Below, in pieces: positions 1-8,883 of a stretch of DNA of 64,000 nt. Under the pieces are notes generated by a model. That model was not told where the DNA came from and did no database searches. It was given only the letters and a program-made list of their open reading frames with translations. The DNA is from Rhodopirellula sp. (GTDB lineage: Bacteria > Planctomycetota > Planctomycetia > Pirellulales > Thermoguttaceae), in the NCBI GenBank assembly GCA_012728855.1, contig JAAYEH010000103.1:24994-88993 (forward strand), in the 5' to 3' direction. The translations under genes were made by a program, and so were the position numbers. Within the stretch, counting starts at the first letter, position 1. Every line of letters starts with the position of its first letter.

Positions 1-162
1 GGACGGGGTCTTGGAATCTTTCAGCCGATCGAGGCTATCAGAGTCCGCTGGAGTGACGGAACCGAATCGCCCTACACGTTGGAGGAACTCGGGGAATTTG
101 CCGAAGAGCCGAGGGGACGGCCTCTCCGCGACATCTTGGCCGACCTGCAGGGAAATTCATAA
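1..162 (+). CDS. C-terminal fragment of an unidentified protein
   Basis: Frame 1 is open from the window edge to a TAA at 160-162 and gives 53 residues, ending in DILADLQGNS. The composition is ordinary for a soluble protein (acidic, with a short EELGEFAEEP helix-like stretch), and a strong hairpin follows about 100 bp downstream, as expected for the end of a transcription unit. A 143-codon reading frame in frame 2 over the same bases is very rich in Arg and Ser and looks like a shadow. I do not recognise the family; the start lies outside the window. Confidence 0.5.
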   Translation, partial: GRGLGIFQPIEAIRVRWSDGTESPYTLEELGEFAEEPRGRPLRDILADLQGNS

Positions 163-262
163 GAATCACCGTGCATGTTCTTGCGGTCTGGCTGATTCGG
201 AAGCCAGTGCATCCCTGCGCCTGCCGATGGTCCGGCGACCTCGCATGGCTCGGGAAACTCGT

Positions 263-319
263 GAACAGAGAAGAGGCACCGGTACTTCTGTCCGCAGTAC
301 CGGTGCCTCTTCTCTGTTC
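263..319. terminator. Perfect 24-bp hairpin between convergent genes
   Basis: Positions 263-286 and 296-319 are exact reverse complements around a 9-nt loop. It lies between the rightward gene ending at 162 and the leftward gene ending at 492, so it could terminate both. The outer part of the arms (GAACAGAGAAGAGG) is shared with the hairpin at 3966-4027, so it belongs to a repeat family. Apart from this hairpin I see nothing coding in 163-491. Confidence 0.75.
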
Positions 320-491
320 CGCGTCTTGCAGCGCATAGGCAGGAGCCTTCGATTTTTCGGGCAGACCTATGCGTGTTGTCGATGGATTCTATGGAAGTGC
401 TTGTTTTCCGGCAAATATGCGGCAGTCCATCTAACCATGTAAACTATTGTTCATTACTTGTTACCCACAACAAACCCGGATGAGCCTTTCT

Positions 492-749
492 TCAAGCGAC
501 GTGGATGCCGGGCGCATCCGCCTCGATTTCGGCTTTCACCACTGTGCAGCCTGCCTTCTGGACGTCGGCAATTGCCGAGCGGATAGCCGCCTCCAGGGAC
601 TCCGCCTCGCGGTGGAAATCGATCGACACCACCCCTTCACAGGAACCCGGTGAGCCGTCGTCACAACCGGCTTCGAACAACGAGTTGCCCAATCCCTCGG
701 TCAATTCGGTTCCGGCCGACAGCTCCAAAGTGAAATCATAGATTCGCAT
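492..749 (-). CDS. Small conserved-looking hypothetical protein
   Basis: This encodes 85 residues starting MRIYDFTLELSAG. A strong GGAGGAG ribosome binding site sits five bases before the ATG, which supports the start. The sequence alternates predicted strands and helices (for example FHREAESLEAAIRSAIADVQ, then a strand TVVKAEIEA), giving a small alpha/beta fold of the ferredoxin-like or antitoxin type. It has three Cys (two in a CDDGSPGSC stretch) and no signal peptide or membrane segment, so it should be cytoplasmic. It stands alone on its strand. Function unknown. A 78-codon frame on the plus strand over the same DNA is a shadow. Confidence 0.7.
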   Translation of the reverse strand: MRIYDFTLELSAGTELTEGLGNSLFEAGCDDGSPGSCEGVVSIDFHREAESLEAAIRSAIADVQKAGCTVVKAEIEADAPGIHVA

Positions 750-923
750 CGTTTACTCCTCCCCGTGCGCAATTCTCGACGCAGTGCAAGCGGCGGCGAT
801 TTTGGTAGAATAGCAGGTAGTTGAGGCTTTTGCCTAGGGCACGCTTGGTGACGGCCGTGCAGGCCGTTTCCCTTAAGTTACCCTCGCAGAACAAGATGTA
901 TGGTTTCCATGGGAGCAGTTACT

Positions 924-1127
924 ATGTCCTCCCCCGGTTTAATGGAGCTAGCGGTCATGTCCGCCGGTTTCCTGTGTTTCGTGGTGTTGCCAATCGCAGC
1001 GGTCGTAGGAATCTTCATCTACCTCCAGAGAATAGACAAGCGGCTTGAAAAGACGGAAGAATGGATGGCTCGCCAGCAAGCCGAGCATGATTCCAGCCAG
1101 CAAGGCCCTGGAAGTGCGTCCCAGTGA
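924..1127 (+). CDS. Small single-pass membrane protein
   Basis: It encodes 67 residues starting MSSPGLMELAVMSAG. One hydrophobic segment (about residues 7-31) is followed by a charged helix (QRIDKRLEKTEEWMARQQAEHDSS) that should lie in the cytoplasm and may coil. In-frame ATGs also exist at 900 and 909, but a GGGAG at 911-915 is well spaced for the ATG at 924, so I chose that start. The next gene begins 61 bp downstream on the same strand, so they may be cotranscribed. Many bacteria encode short one-helix proteins of this type with no assigned function; I do not recognise a family. Confidence 0.55.
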   Translation: MSSPGLMELAVMSAGFLCFVVLPIAAVVGIFIYLQRIDKRLEKTEEWMARQQAEHDSSQQGPGSASQ

Positions 1128-1188
1128 CTTGACGCCACGGCCGGATACAACAGGAATCGGCGGTGTGTCGTAAAGGAGGCGGCGGCCT

Positions 1189-2763
1189 GTGTCGCGACGG
1201 AATCGATCCAACCCGACGGTTCAACCAGATCGTCCCCGGCGTGGCGGACGCTATAGGCTTCTGCTCCTCGCGGCGCCCGTGGCAGGCGTGGGTTTGGCTC
1301 TGGCGCTGTTCGGGCGCGGGCTGGCGGCAGCGGCGGCCCGGCATCTGGCTGCCGGGAAGATAGCGATCGGGGCGATCACCCCGGCCCAGCAATGGCTGGC
1401 GTGGTCCGCCTGGCTGGATTCTGCCGATGGCAGAACCGATCTGATGCAGGCGGTCTGCTTTCGGCGTCTGAGAGAGGTCGAGCCGTTTTTGAGGGCGATG
1501 GAATCGGCCGAGCGCAAGGGGGCGCCGGCCGAAGCGGTTCAACAGCAGAGACGATTGGCGCGGGTTCAAGCGGGGGAAATCGACTTGGGCGGCCCGCATC
1601 AAGTCGGCGCGTTGATCGAGGCCGGATTGCCGCCGGACGACGTCGCCGCGGCTTTCGTCTACGGATTCCTCTTCCGAGACCAACCGCAGCAGGCAAAGCA
1701 GGTGCTCGACGCCTGGGCGGCGGACCGTCCCGAAGACGCCAATGTCGCCTATATGACGGGGATTTATTGGCAATTGACCGATGAGCCCGCGCGGGCAATC
1801 GCCGAATTCCATCGTGTGCTCCGCCGCCAGCCGCGCCATGAGTTGGCGCGGATCGCGCTGGCCGAATTGCTCGAGGATGAGTATCGTTTGCGGGAATCCG
1901 TCCAACAGTATCTCGATCTGGCCAATCAGTTCCCCACCAACGAGACCGCGAGGGTGGGACTGGCAAGGCTGTTGCGCAAACAGGGCCGCATCGACGAGGC
2001 GCGCGGGGTGCTCGAACCGCTGATGCCGCGGCCCGAGCCGGCCGCGCGTGCCGCGGGCGAGATGGCCCAGATCGCATTGGAATCCGACCACTACGGCCAG
2101 GTCGAGCGGTGGTTTGGCGAGGCAAAGTTCGCCCAACCCGAGGATCGCGAGGATCTTTGCGTTGCGGTGGCGACTGCGCTGGCGATTGAAGGGGAGGCGG
2201 TCCGTGCCGACCGAATTCTCGACCAGGTCGATGCGGTCAATTTGCGTCGCTTCCGGATGGAGGACTTGCAGGCCAAGGTGGCGGCCGACGGCAATGACCG
2301 GTCGGTTGCCGCCGCGCTGCGGAGCCTGATGCAGTCGCCGGCGGTAGAGATCGTCGTGCGTGTGGCCCAGCGCCAAGCAACTTCCGGGCCGGAACTCTAT
2401 ACACAGCATTGCGCCGCGTGCCACGGCGAAAACGGCGATGGCAACGGCCGGGCGGCCAGGCATGTGTACCCTCCGCCGCGAGATCTTCGCACCGAGCGGT
2501 TTCGGCTGGTGAGCACGGCCAACGCCGTGCCCAGTCTTGAGGATGTTGAGGCGGTCATCCGGCGCGGAATGCCGGGAACTCCGCACCCGAGCTGCTCCAA
2601 CGTGCCCGAGGACCAACTGGTCGATCTCGTCCAATATTGCCGGGGGCTGTCAAAAGAGACGAAGGAAGTGTTGACAAACCACGAGCGCGCCAGGCTGGCC
2701 GACCGCCGCGCGTATCTGGCGGCGTTCGGTATCAATAGGCTTGAGGGGAAAAGCGGGGATTGA
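1189..2763 (+). CDS. TPR protein with C-terminal cytochrome c domain
   Basis: This 524-residue protein starts at a GTG preceded by AAAGGAGG at 1173-1180. A hydrophobic segment at about residues 22-45 should anchor it or export it. Residues 60-370 are TPR-like helical repeats (clear units around DANVAYMTGIYWQLTDEPAR and HELARIALAELLEDEYRLRE). The last 120 residues form a class I cytochrome c domain: haem-binding CAACH near residue 407, followed by GENGDGNG and an IRRGMPGTPHP segment whose Met could be the distal ligand. It is a shorter paralogue of the gene at 10782-12830, sharing the layout and the closing motif (VLT-x-H-x-R-A-x-LAD-x-RAYL), but with one haem motif instead of two. The likely role is periplasmic electron transfer on a protein-interaction scaffold; the partner is unknown. 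Confidence 0.85.
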   Translation: MSRRNRSNPTVQPDRPRRGGRYRLLLLAAPVAGVGLALALFGRGLAAAAARHLAAGKIAIGAITPAQQWLAWSAWLDSADGRTDLMQAVCFRRLREVEPFLRAMESAERKGAPAEAVQQQRRLARVQAGEIDLGGPHQVGALIEAGLPPDDVAAAFVYGFLFRDQPQQAKQVLDAWAADRPEDANVAYMTGIYWQLTDEPARAIAEFHRVLRRQPRHELARIALAELLEDEYRLRESVQQYLDLANQFPTNETARVGLARLLRKQGRIDEARGVLEPLMPRPEPAARAAGEMAQIALESDHYGQVERWFGEAKFAQPEDREDLCVAVATALAIEGEAVRADRILDQVDAVNLRRFRMEDLQAKVAADGNDRSVAAALRSLMQSPAVEIVVRVAQRQATSGPELYTQHCAACHGENGDGNGRAARHVYPPPRDLRTERFRLVSTANAVPSLEDVEAVIRRGMPGTPHPSCSNVPEDQLVDLVQYCRGLSKETKEVLTNHERARLADRRAYLAAFGINRLEGKSGD

Positions 2764-3061
2764 TAGTCTCTATCCTTGTGTCTCTATCCATGGGCGAAGA
2801 AGAGAAAAGAAGAAGTGCATACGGATCGAGGCACACGGATGAAGAGTAAGAAATGGGGTCATGGGGTTGGTTGATGAGGAGCGGAGCTATGCGTTGAAGG
2901 GCAGGTGAAATCATACGGTTGTAACCTCCGGATCTCGTTAGGCTGCGCAGTTTAGGATGGTATAGAATGGCATTGAGATAGTCGTAAGTCATTGCGCGGC
3001 CATCTTTTTCTTCATTACCGCTCGGGGTTGCTTCATCACGGGGTACTGCTTGGGCCGGCGT
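2764..3061. other. Intergenic, no gene recognised
   Basis: Short reading frames here have the composition of chance translation (many Ser, Arg, Tyr). The stretch after the stop at 2763 is purine-rich on the plus strand (gaagaagagaaaagaagaag). I see no promoter, tRNA or hairpin that I can defend. Confidence 0.5.
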
Positions 3062-3415
3062 TTGTGAACGCTTGGCTCGTACGGTGATCTTGAGGCTCTC
3101 GTTGGTGTCGTCGGCCGTGACTTCGGCGTCCCAGCCGGCGCTGCTCTCGCCAAGCTCCGCGTTCAACCGGGTGCCGATGATCGCCGTGCTATTCCCATTG
3201 CGATGAATCACGCCCTCGAACCGGTAGCCCGCGCCCTCACCGCCGGCATCCGTCCGGCGCCCGACCACCAGGACCGAAAACGCCCAGCAGTCCTGGTCCG
3301 CCAGCGTCAGCCGCTGCGAACTGCCGTCCAGGAAAAGCTCCACGGGCGTGGCGTTGGTCGTGGTTCTCCGCGCTACCAGCACGCCCGTCTGCGCGTCGGC
3401 CAGATCGACGAACAT
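3062..3415 (-). pseudogene. Decayed coding fragment, possible beta-sandwich domain
   Basis: On the minus strand a protein-like stretch runs from MFVDLADAQTGVLVARR (ATG at 3415) to about ESLKITVRAKR. It alternates hydrophobic and polar residues (VELFLDGSSQRLTLADQDCWAFSVLVVGRR) as beta-strand proteins do, and the strands are regular over about 110 residues. Upstream and downstream the same frame turns into low-quality sequence (many Cys, Arg, Ser, no pattern), and there is no ribosome binding site. I read it as one surviving domain of a larger surface or virion-like protein truncated at both ends. The domain identity is inference from composition and was not matched to a family. Confidence 0.35.
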
Positions 3416-3663
3416 CGCAGTCCCTCGCCGCAAATGAGTGGAGGTCACCTCCACCTGCGCGAACCTGCGTCGGTCACATCGACCGAAGGAAAATATCGCT
3501 CCGTTATGCCGGCATCGAAGCAAAGCAATTGCAGCCGGGCAACTTGCTATGGAAGCTCGCTGCAGTCCGAAAAGCCAGGTGCGAATTCGTTGCAGCCCTT
3601 CTTCAGAATTCGTCCGATCGATTGGACGGCCTTGGCCGTAACCGTTCACGGGATGGAAGCGAG

Positions 3664-3739
3664 GGGGACAGGTCCATGTTTTGGGCCAACGTCTCTCGTG
3701 CCAAAATGCACCCACTGTCCGAAAGATGGACCAGTCCCC
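3664..3739. repeat. GGGGACAGG-type hairpin repeat, copy 1
   Basis: Arms at 3664-3676 (ggggacaggtcca) and 3727-3739 (tggaccagtcccc) pair with one mismatch. An inner pair (ttttggg with a purine-matched ccaaaa) extends the stem. It belongs with the repeats at 37183-37280 and 53582-53680, which carry the same ggggacagg and/or agtcccc blocks. Confidence 0.65.
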
Positions 3740-3965
3740 GACCGTGGGCGTGAGCGGATGCGTCTGGCCTTCGAGAACGTCACGTTGGTTGGGCACCCGG
3801 TTTCGATCGAGCACCCGCTTCAATCGATCCGATTGTGCGGGGCGGACAAGGGGATCGCTGCCGCCATGTTCTTTTCTGGATCTTCAGCGGAAGTTGTGGG
3901 TGTTATGCACAAGGCGTCAAACCGCTCTGAAGCCAAGAACTGCCAATTCATCGGGAAAAAAGGGC

Positions 3966-4027
3966 GAACAGAGAAGAGGAACGCGTATTGCCGCAACCAG
4001 AAGAATACGGGTTCCTCTTCTCTGTTC
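3966..4027. repeat. GAACAGAGAAGAGG hairpin, copy 2
   Basis: Arms at 3966-3989 and 4004-4027 pair over 24 bp with one mismatch around a 14-nt loop. The outer 14 bases are identical to those of the hairpin at 263-319, while the inner bases differ but still pair. The fold therefore looks conserved, not just the sequence. Confidence 0.7.
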
Positions 4028-4678
4028 GGAGGAGCCTTTTTTCTCATCCGCGCTGGCTTACCTCAGCGGACCGTCGCGGTCCGCCTCGAACGGCGTGCGT
4101 ATCGTTCGTCGCGATGCAGAGCAGATTCTCGCGGTTCCGCACACCGGGCCGGTTGGAGAATGCGGGGGGCAACGCGTGGCGTGGATCACCAGAAAGCCCA
4201 CGTCGCGGGGACGGCGAGGTCGTAGCTGGCAATCGGCGCTTCCACCGACCAAGGTCGGCGGCGGCCAGAATTCCTCCACGAATCCCAGGAGCGCGCGGCG
4301 GTCGCATCCGAGGCTTTTCTGCTGTTTTCTCTTCTCGAGGGTGTTGCAGGGATCCGGAAAACCGAATCGGAATAGTCCGCACATTCAACGCCAAGCAGTG
4401 CCACACTCCCGCAACCTAGCAAGCAGGGCCACCCAGCCATCGGCGGCAACCAACGGGGACTATTTGGGCAACCTGTTTCCGCTCGAGGAAAGGGTTTCAT
4501 GATCTTGGGCGAGCGGGAGCCCCGTCTCGTATCCGTGTACCAATCCCTGGAGCGCACACGGATAAGGCAGACCATGGGACGCCTTAACTTCAACTTGCCC
4601 TTTGGCTAACGTCGAACAACCGTAACAGTTTTGTCGACAAGACAAAACTCTACGAGTTTGTAATGCAGTTCCCAGACA
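4028..4678. other. Gene-poor stretch with a copy of a dispersed repeat
   Basis: Overlapping frames on both strands here all have chance-like composition. A block at about 4384-4407 (cattcaacgccaagcagtg, then ccacac) matches the arm of the palindrome at 10758-10820 with one difference. A proteinaceous stretch on the minus strand (APIASYDLAVPATWAFW, about 4198-4250) ends at a stop and continues plausibly only if frames are joined, so a decayed gene is possible but not shown. Confidence 0.4.
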
Positions 4679-5368
4679 TCAATCAAGCTGCTTGATTCGG
4701 ATGTTACGGAAGTAGATGGGAACCCCGCCGTGTTTGCCCTGAAATCCGATATGGCCCTTGGTGGGAATCTCGGCTTTGGGTTTGCTCAGCCAAGGGGGAA
4801 TATCGCTGCCGTCCGGGTTTTTTTGGGCTGAGGTCCATTTCGTCATGTCCATCTCGGTGACAAGTTGCCCGTTGAGCATCACCGAGATCATCGGCCCTTT
4901 GCAGGTGATCGTCATCCGATTCCAGTCGCCCGGCTTCTTGACGGTCTGCTGTTTGGGCGCCAGATGGCCGAAGATCGCGCCGCAGTGCCAGGTCGCCGGC
5001 ATGTTCGCCCACTTCTCCGCGTGCTGGTCGGCAATCTGGATCTCGACGGCGTTTGGAATCCAGTCTTTCAGATCGCTGCAATGCACGATCACGCCGCTGT
5101 TGGTCCCCGGCGACGTCTTGAACTCCAGGTCGAGGAGGTAGTCGTCGTACTTCGCGCCGGTCCAAAGACACTGGTCTTCGGTCGCCGTGAGCACTCCGTC
5201 CTCCACGGACCATACTCCCTCCGGCGCGACGGCATTGGAAAGATCCTCCTTGAAAAGTTGCGGCCATGCCGAACTGTCGGGATGACTTCTGGGAGGGATG
5301 TCCTCCGTAGCGAAGGCTGCCGTTGCCCATCCCAGCAGGATGGCCAGGACTGTGAAGGTCGCTCTCAT
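4679..5368 (-). CDS. Secreted DUF1080 (3-keto-disaccharide hydrolase-like) protein
   Basis: This 229-residue protein starts MRATFTVLAILLGWATAAFA, a clear Sec signal peptide; an AAAGGA site lies about 10 bases before the ATG at 5368, and the in-frame extension upstream is not credible protein. The mature part matches the DUF1080 concanavalin-like beta-sandwich: GVWSVEDGVLTATED near residue 60, the strand YLLDLEFKTSPGTNSGVIVH, the EIQIAD strand, and the closing GHIGFQGKHGGVPIYFRNIRI. DUF1080 proteins are abundant in planctomycetes and some act on 3-keto-glycosides. It stands alone, with a second DUF1080 gene at 29454-30218. The substrate cannot be read from the sequence. Confidence 0.9.
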   Translation of the reverse strand: MRATFTVLAILLGWATAAFATEDIPPRSHPDSSAWPQLFKEDLSNAVAPEGVWSVEDGVLTATEDQCLWTGAKYDDYLLDLEFKTSPGTNSGVIVHCSDLKDWIPNAVEIQIADQHAEKWANMPATWHCGAIFGHLAPKQQTVKKPGDWNRMTITCKGPMISVMLNGQLVTEMDMTKWTSAQKNPDGSDIPPWLSKPKAEIPTKGHIGFQGKHGGVPIYFRNIRIKQLD

Positions 5369-5557
5369 TGTTGCAGTTTTCCTTTGGTTGATCGTGCTAG
5401 AAGAGAAGTCATCGTGATGGTTTCCGGATTGCCGACAGCAGATAGGGTTTCTTCCGACAGGACCGATCGTAACCGGGAGCCACCGGCGAATCAAGTTGTC
5501 GGGAGAAAAAGAGTCCATCAAAAGCACCACGCGGCGGCGGGCGAGAAGTGAGCGCTC

Positions 5558-8326
5558 TCACTGCCACTGGCCGAGCAGTTGCAGGACGAGGTCGACGGCG
5601 GTGATTTCCGCGGTATCCGTGCCGCCGCGGCTGGCTTGCGCCGCCACGCGTTCGAACTCGTAGGCGCTGAGCGTCAGCCCCTTGCCCGTCAGCGTCACAT
5701 CCGCCCCATCGACCGAGAGCAGGTCGTCGCCTGCCGAATCGACGAGGCGGGCGACATCCGTTCCCGCCCCGCCCTCGGCGTAGACGTCTTCAAAGCACCT
5801 GGCCCGAATGAGAAAGCCGTCGCCGGACATGGAACTGAGCACCGGTCCGCTGAAGAACTGGTCGTCGCCCGGCGAACCGTAGAGGATCGCCCGGTCGAAG
5901 CCGCCGGCCGTCGCACGGGCGTTGGCGATGTCGAAATTGGCCGCCGTATTGGAGAAACCGTTGCCCGAGAGATTCGCCTGTTGCGGCGTGGCGGTAAAAA
6001 CGTCGTTGCCGGCCGAATCGAGAAGTTGGGCGCGGTCCCATCCGGAACTGGCCTGCGCATAGACCGACTCGAAGCGGTTGGCGTAGTTGGCGTAGCCATC
6101 CCCGCGAAGCACGGCAACCTTGGGGCGGGCGTTGAAAAGATCGTTGCCGGCCGAGTCGTAGAGGAAAGCCGCGTCGATACCTCCCGCCGATGCAAGGGCG
6201 CGAATCGTGCCGAAGCCATCGGCGCGGTTGACAAAACCGTCGCCGGCGAGGGTTGCCGATCGCGGATGGGCCCGCAACACGTCGTCGCCCGACGAGTCGA
6301 TAAGCGTTGCCACATCTTCGCTGCCGCCGCGGACAAGGATCGATTCCGTGCCCGACACTTCCGCGCGGTACCCCGCCCCGCGCAGCCACCCCGAACCGGG
6401 CCCGATGCGGGCGATGTCTTTGTTGCCGGTTCCCGCGAGGATCGCCGAATCGCTGCCGCCGAAACCGCGGAATTCGACCGTACTGGTGTCGCGTCCGTCG
6501 AATCGATATTCGACGCCGTTGATGTCGACTTGAAGTATCGAGCCGGCGCGGAAAGCGAAGGTGTCGTCGCCGGCGGTTCCCAGCACGGTGACCGAGGAAC
6601 CGCTGCGCCGGACGAGATTGGTGATGCGAAGATCGACGTCGTCGTTGGCGCCCGCGCCGTTGAGCCAGGCATGGACGTAGAGGGACTGACCGGCGCTGAC
6701 ATCGACGTCGATCCGCTCGTGCCCCGCCGTGCCGTAGCTTCCGGCCAGCCAGACGCCCCCGGCGCCGAACAATTCCAGGTCGACGTCTCCCGCCGCCGCG
6801 TCGAAAAACGCCTCGACGGTGAAGATGCCCGTGTTGGTCGCCGAGAGGGTACACCACTTGCCGGCCGCCGTAATCGCGTTGTCGGGAATCTCGCTCTGCC
6901 CTCCCGGAGCGATATCCACGGCGGCGTTGGCCTCGATTTTCGCCTCAATCGTGTAGCTGCCGACGCCGCCCGCGGCACCCAGACCGATCAAGTAGCTCTC
7001 ACCGGCAACGACGTCGAAGGAGATGTCTTGGCCATTTTGTTCGACGTGGTCGGCGCCGACAATCTGCCATTGGGACTGCATGCCGTTGCCCGCCTGGGCA
7101 TGGAAGGTGACCGTGCCCTGCGTGCCGGCCGTGAAGCGGAAGAAATCCCAGTCGTCAGCGCGTCCGATGGTTCCGCCGAACGAGAGCGTGTCGACCACCG
7201 TGCCCAGATCGTGCGCGGAGGCCGCATGCGAGCCGAAGTCGTCCGGCGGCAGGACCGCATCCAGCGCCCGGTCGAGGTTCAAACGCAGGTAGTTCTGCCC
7301 GGTGAGGCCGTCGTAAATCGTATCGGCCGTCGTGCGCATCAAGTCGTAGAGGGTGTCCTGATCGACCTGGTGAACGCCGACTACCTGATACGCCTGCCGC
7401 AAGAGGACGCTGGCGGCGGCGACGTAGGGCGCCGCCATGCTGGTGCCGGAGAACGCCGCGAAATCGTCGTCGATGCCGTTGCCGTTGCCGAGATAGTCGG
7501 GCACGGTGCTGACGATGCCTCGCCCGGGCGCCGCGATCGCGCGATCGTGCCTCTGAGAGAAATAGCTCAACAGGCCGTCGGAGTCGACGGAACTGACCGG
7601 CACGACATAGGGGGACGCGGCCGGATAACTCAGCCCCGGCTGGTTGTAGCTGGTGAAGCTGTTGCCGGCGGCCACGGCGATGAAAATGCCGTCGGCTTCG
7701 AGCTGAGCCAGTTCATCCTCCAATTCGGCCCAGGCGGGCGGGCGGTCCGAGTTCCACTGGCTCCCGATCGACAAGTTGACGGTGGTAATCGGATTGGCGA
7801 AAGAGTTGCGGTGATCGTGTACCCACGCCAGCGCCTCCTCGACCCAGGAAAACTCGCCTTGACCGGCGTCGTTGAAGACTCGCAGCGCCACCAGGTCCAC
7901 GCCCGGCGCCAGCCCGGAGAACTGGTCGTCGTCGCCGCCGATGATGCCGGCCACGTGGGTGCCGTGGGAACCGAAAGGGCCATCGTCGCAAGGATTGTCG
8001 TCGCGTTCGGCGAAATCGTATCCGCCCACGACGCGGTAGCCCGTTCCCAAGCCGCCGCCCAGCGCCGCGTGGCGCCAAGCGATGCCCGAATCGATCACGG
8101 CCACCGTCTGGCCCGCGCCGGTCAGCCCGTAAGCGGACGGCGCGCTGGTCAGTGCGGCCAGATCGGGCGCGCCGATTTCGATCGGCTCCACCTCCTGGCG
8201 AATGGCGGCAACGCAGTCGGCGAGATAGGACTCACCGCCCGCGCCTGCCGACATGACGATACGGGGCTCGAAACTCTCGAAGCGTGAAGTGCGAACCGTG
8301 GTTCTGCGCCGGCGGAACAAGCGCAT
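5558..8326 (-). CDS. Secreted subtilisin-family serine protease, repeat-rich
   Basis: From the ATG at 8326 (GAGGAGG site just upstream) this encodes 922 residues. The N-terminus has a run of Arg followed by FESFEPRIVMSAG, resembling the LEPR-type leader of large planctomycete surface proteins. The S8 peptidase domain spans about residues 65-360 with the full triad: Asp79 (VAVIDSGIAW), His121 (GSHGTHVAG), Ser296 (FSGTSMAAPYVA), and oxyanion Asn222 (AAGNS). Two pre-peptidase-like beta domains follow (about 375-590), then roughly five divergent repeats of about 64 residues built on LxDSxGDDxF. The protein ends AVDLVLQLLGQWQ, like the last helix of a truncated dockerin. It is probably an exported or outer-surface protease. 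No adjacent inhibitor or transporter is present. Confidence 0.93.
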   Translation of the reverse strand: MRLFRRRRTTVRTSRFESFEPRIVMSAGAGGESYLADCVAAIRQEVEPIEIGAPDLAALTSAPSAYGLTGAGQTVAVIDSGIAWRHAALGGGLGTGYRVVGGYDFAERDDNPCDDGPFGSHGTHVAGIIGGDDDQFSGLAPGVDLVALRVFNDAGQGEFSWVEEALAWVHDHRNSFANPITTVNLSIGSQWNSDRPPAWAELEDELAQLEADGIFIAVAAGNSFTSYNQPGLSYPAASPYVVPVSSVDSDGLLSYFSQRHDRAIAAPGRGIVSTVPDYLGNGNGIDDDFAAFSGTSMAAPYVAAASVLLRQAYQVVGVHQVDQDTLYDLMRTTADTIYDGLTGQNYLRLNLDRALDAVLPPDDFGSHAASAHDLGTVVDTLSFGGTIGRADDWDFFRFTAGTQGTVTFHAQAGNGMQSQWQIVGADHVEQNGQDISFDVVAGESYLIGLGAAGGVGSYTIEAKIEANAAVDIAPGGQSEIPDNAITAAGKWCTLSATNTGIFTVEAFFDAAAGDVDLELFGAGGVWLAGSYGTAGHERIDVDVSAGQSLYVHAWLNGAGANDDVDLRITNLVRRSGSSVTVLGTAGDDTFAFRAGSILQVDINGVEYRFDGRDTSTVEFRGFGGSDSAILAGTGNKDIARIGPGSGWLRGAGYRAEVSGTESILVRGGSEDVATLIDSSGDDVLRAHPRSATLAGDGFVNRADGFGTIRALASAGGIDAAFLYDSAGNDLFNARPKVAVLRGDGYANYANRFESVYAQASSGWDRAQLLDSAGNDVFTATPQQANLSGNGFSNTAANFDIANARATAGGFDRAILYGSPGDDQFFSGPVLSSMSGDGFLIRARCFEDVYAEGGAGTDVARLVDSAGDDLLSVDGADVTLTGKGLTLSAYEFERVAAQASRGGTDTAEITAVDLVLQLLGQWQ

Positions 8327-8883
8327 CGTTAGCGCCTCCTCATCGGGGCTGCGAATTAGTACTTTGAAGAGACGGTTCCGACTCGCCGGCGTCATCGCCG
8401 AGACAGACGCTCGGCGCGGGCTCAGCGCGAGGGGTTGCGATCAGCATCACATCCGTGCATGGGCCGGGTGGAAAACCGGCAAACAGGCGACGGAACGTCG
8501 CCATCGATTAGGTTCCAGCGTCCTGCGACGCTCACCAAAACATAGGTTACGCCGGCAAGCGCAAGGCAAATGCGCGCGCGGTTTTCCGGAAGGGATTCTC
8601 CATAACGCCGACGGCAGATCCCGCGAAAACGCGAGAAACGGTTTTCTGCGCAACCGAGGTTGCCGATAAGCAACCGTTGTTTGTCGCCGTCAGGCAACAA
8701 CGTTGCCTTCCAACCACATTACGCGGGCCGCCTGGAAACGGATCGATAGGGAGTCGAGAGTCAAGAGTCAATCGGGTGGCCTGGCCTTTGGCCCTCGACT
8801 CTTGACTCTCGACTCTCGACTCTGCTAGCCTGCAAGCAGCGTTCTGCGAATGGAAGCCGACCGTGTCAAGGAAGGGGCCCGCC
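8327..8883. other. Divergent intergenic region between the protease and glmS
   Basis: No credible gene is present: reading frames here are Arg-rich and overlap on both strands. It must hold the promoters of both divergent genes, but I cannot point to convincing -35/-10 pairs. The main structure is the hairpin at 8751-8815. Confidence 0.55.
8751..8815. repeat. 19-bp perfect inverted repeat with tandem tail
   Basis: Arms gagtcgagagtcaagagtc (8751-8769) and its exact complement (8797-8815) enclose 27 nt. The right arm runs on into further gactctc units to about 8822. It ends about 60 bp before the glmS start, within its likely leader, so it could affect glmS expression; it also resembles a dispersed intergenic repeat. 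Confidence 0.7.

Noticed and set aside
163..491. A CRISPR-like array
   Set aside because: Only one inverted repeat is present, not a series of spaced direct repeats.
1015..2634. A 539-codon minus-strand frame opposite the TPR-cytochrome gene
   Set aside because: It is Pro/Arg/His-rich without repeats or motifs; the plus strand has the ribosome binding site, TPRs and CAACH.
5579..8287. A 902-codon open frame on the plus strand opposite the subtilase
   Set aside because: It mirrors the minus-strand protease codons in GC-rich DNA; the composition is Val/Gly/Arg repeats and no family motif appears, while the minus strand has a full catalytic triad.
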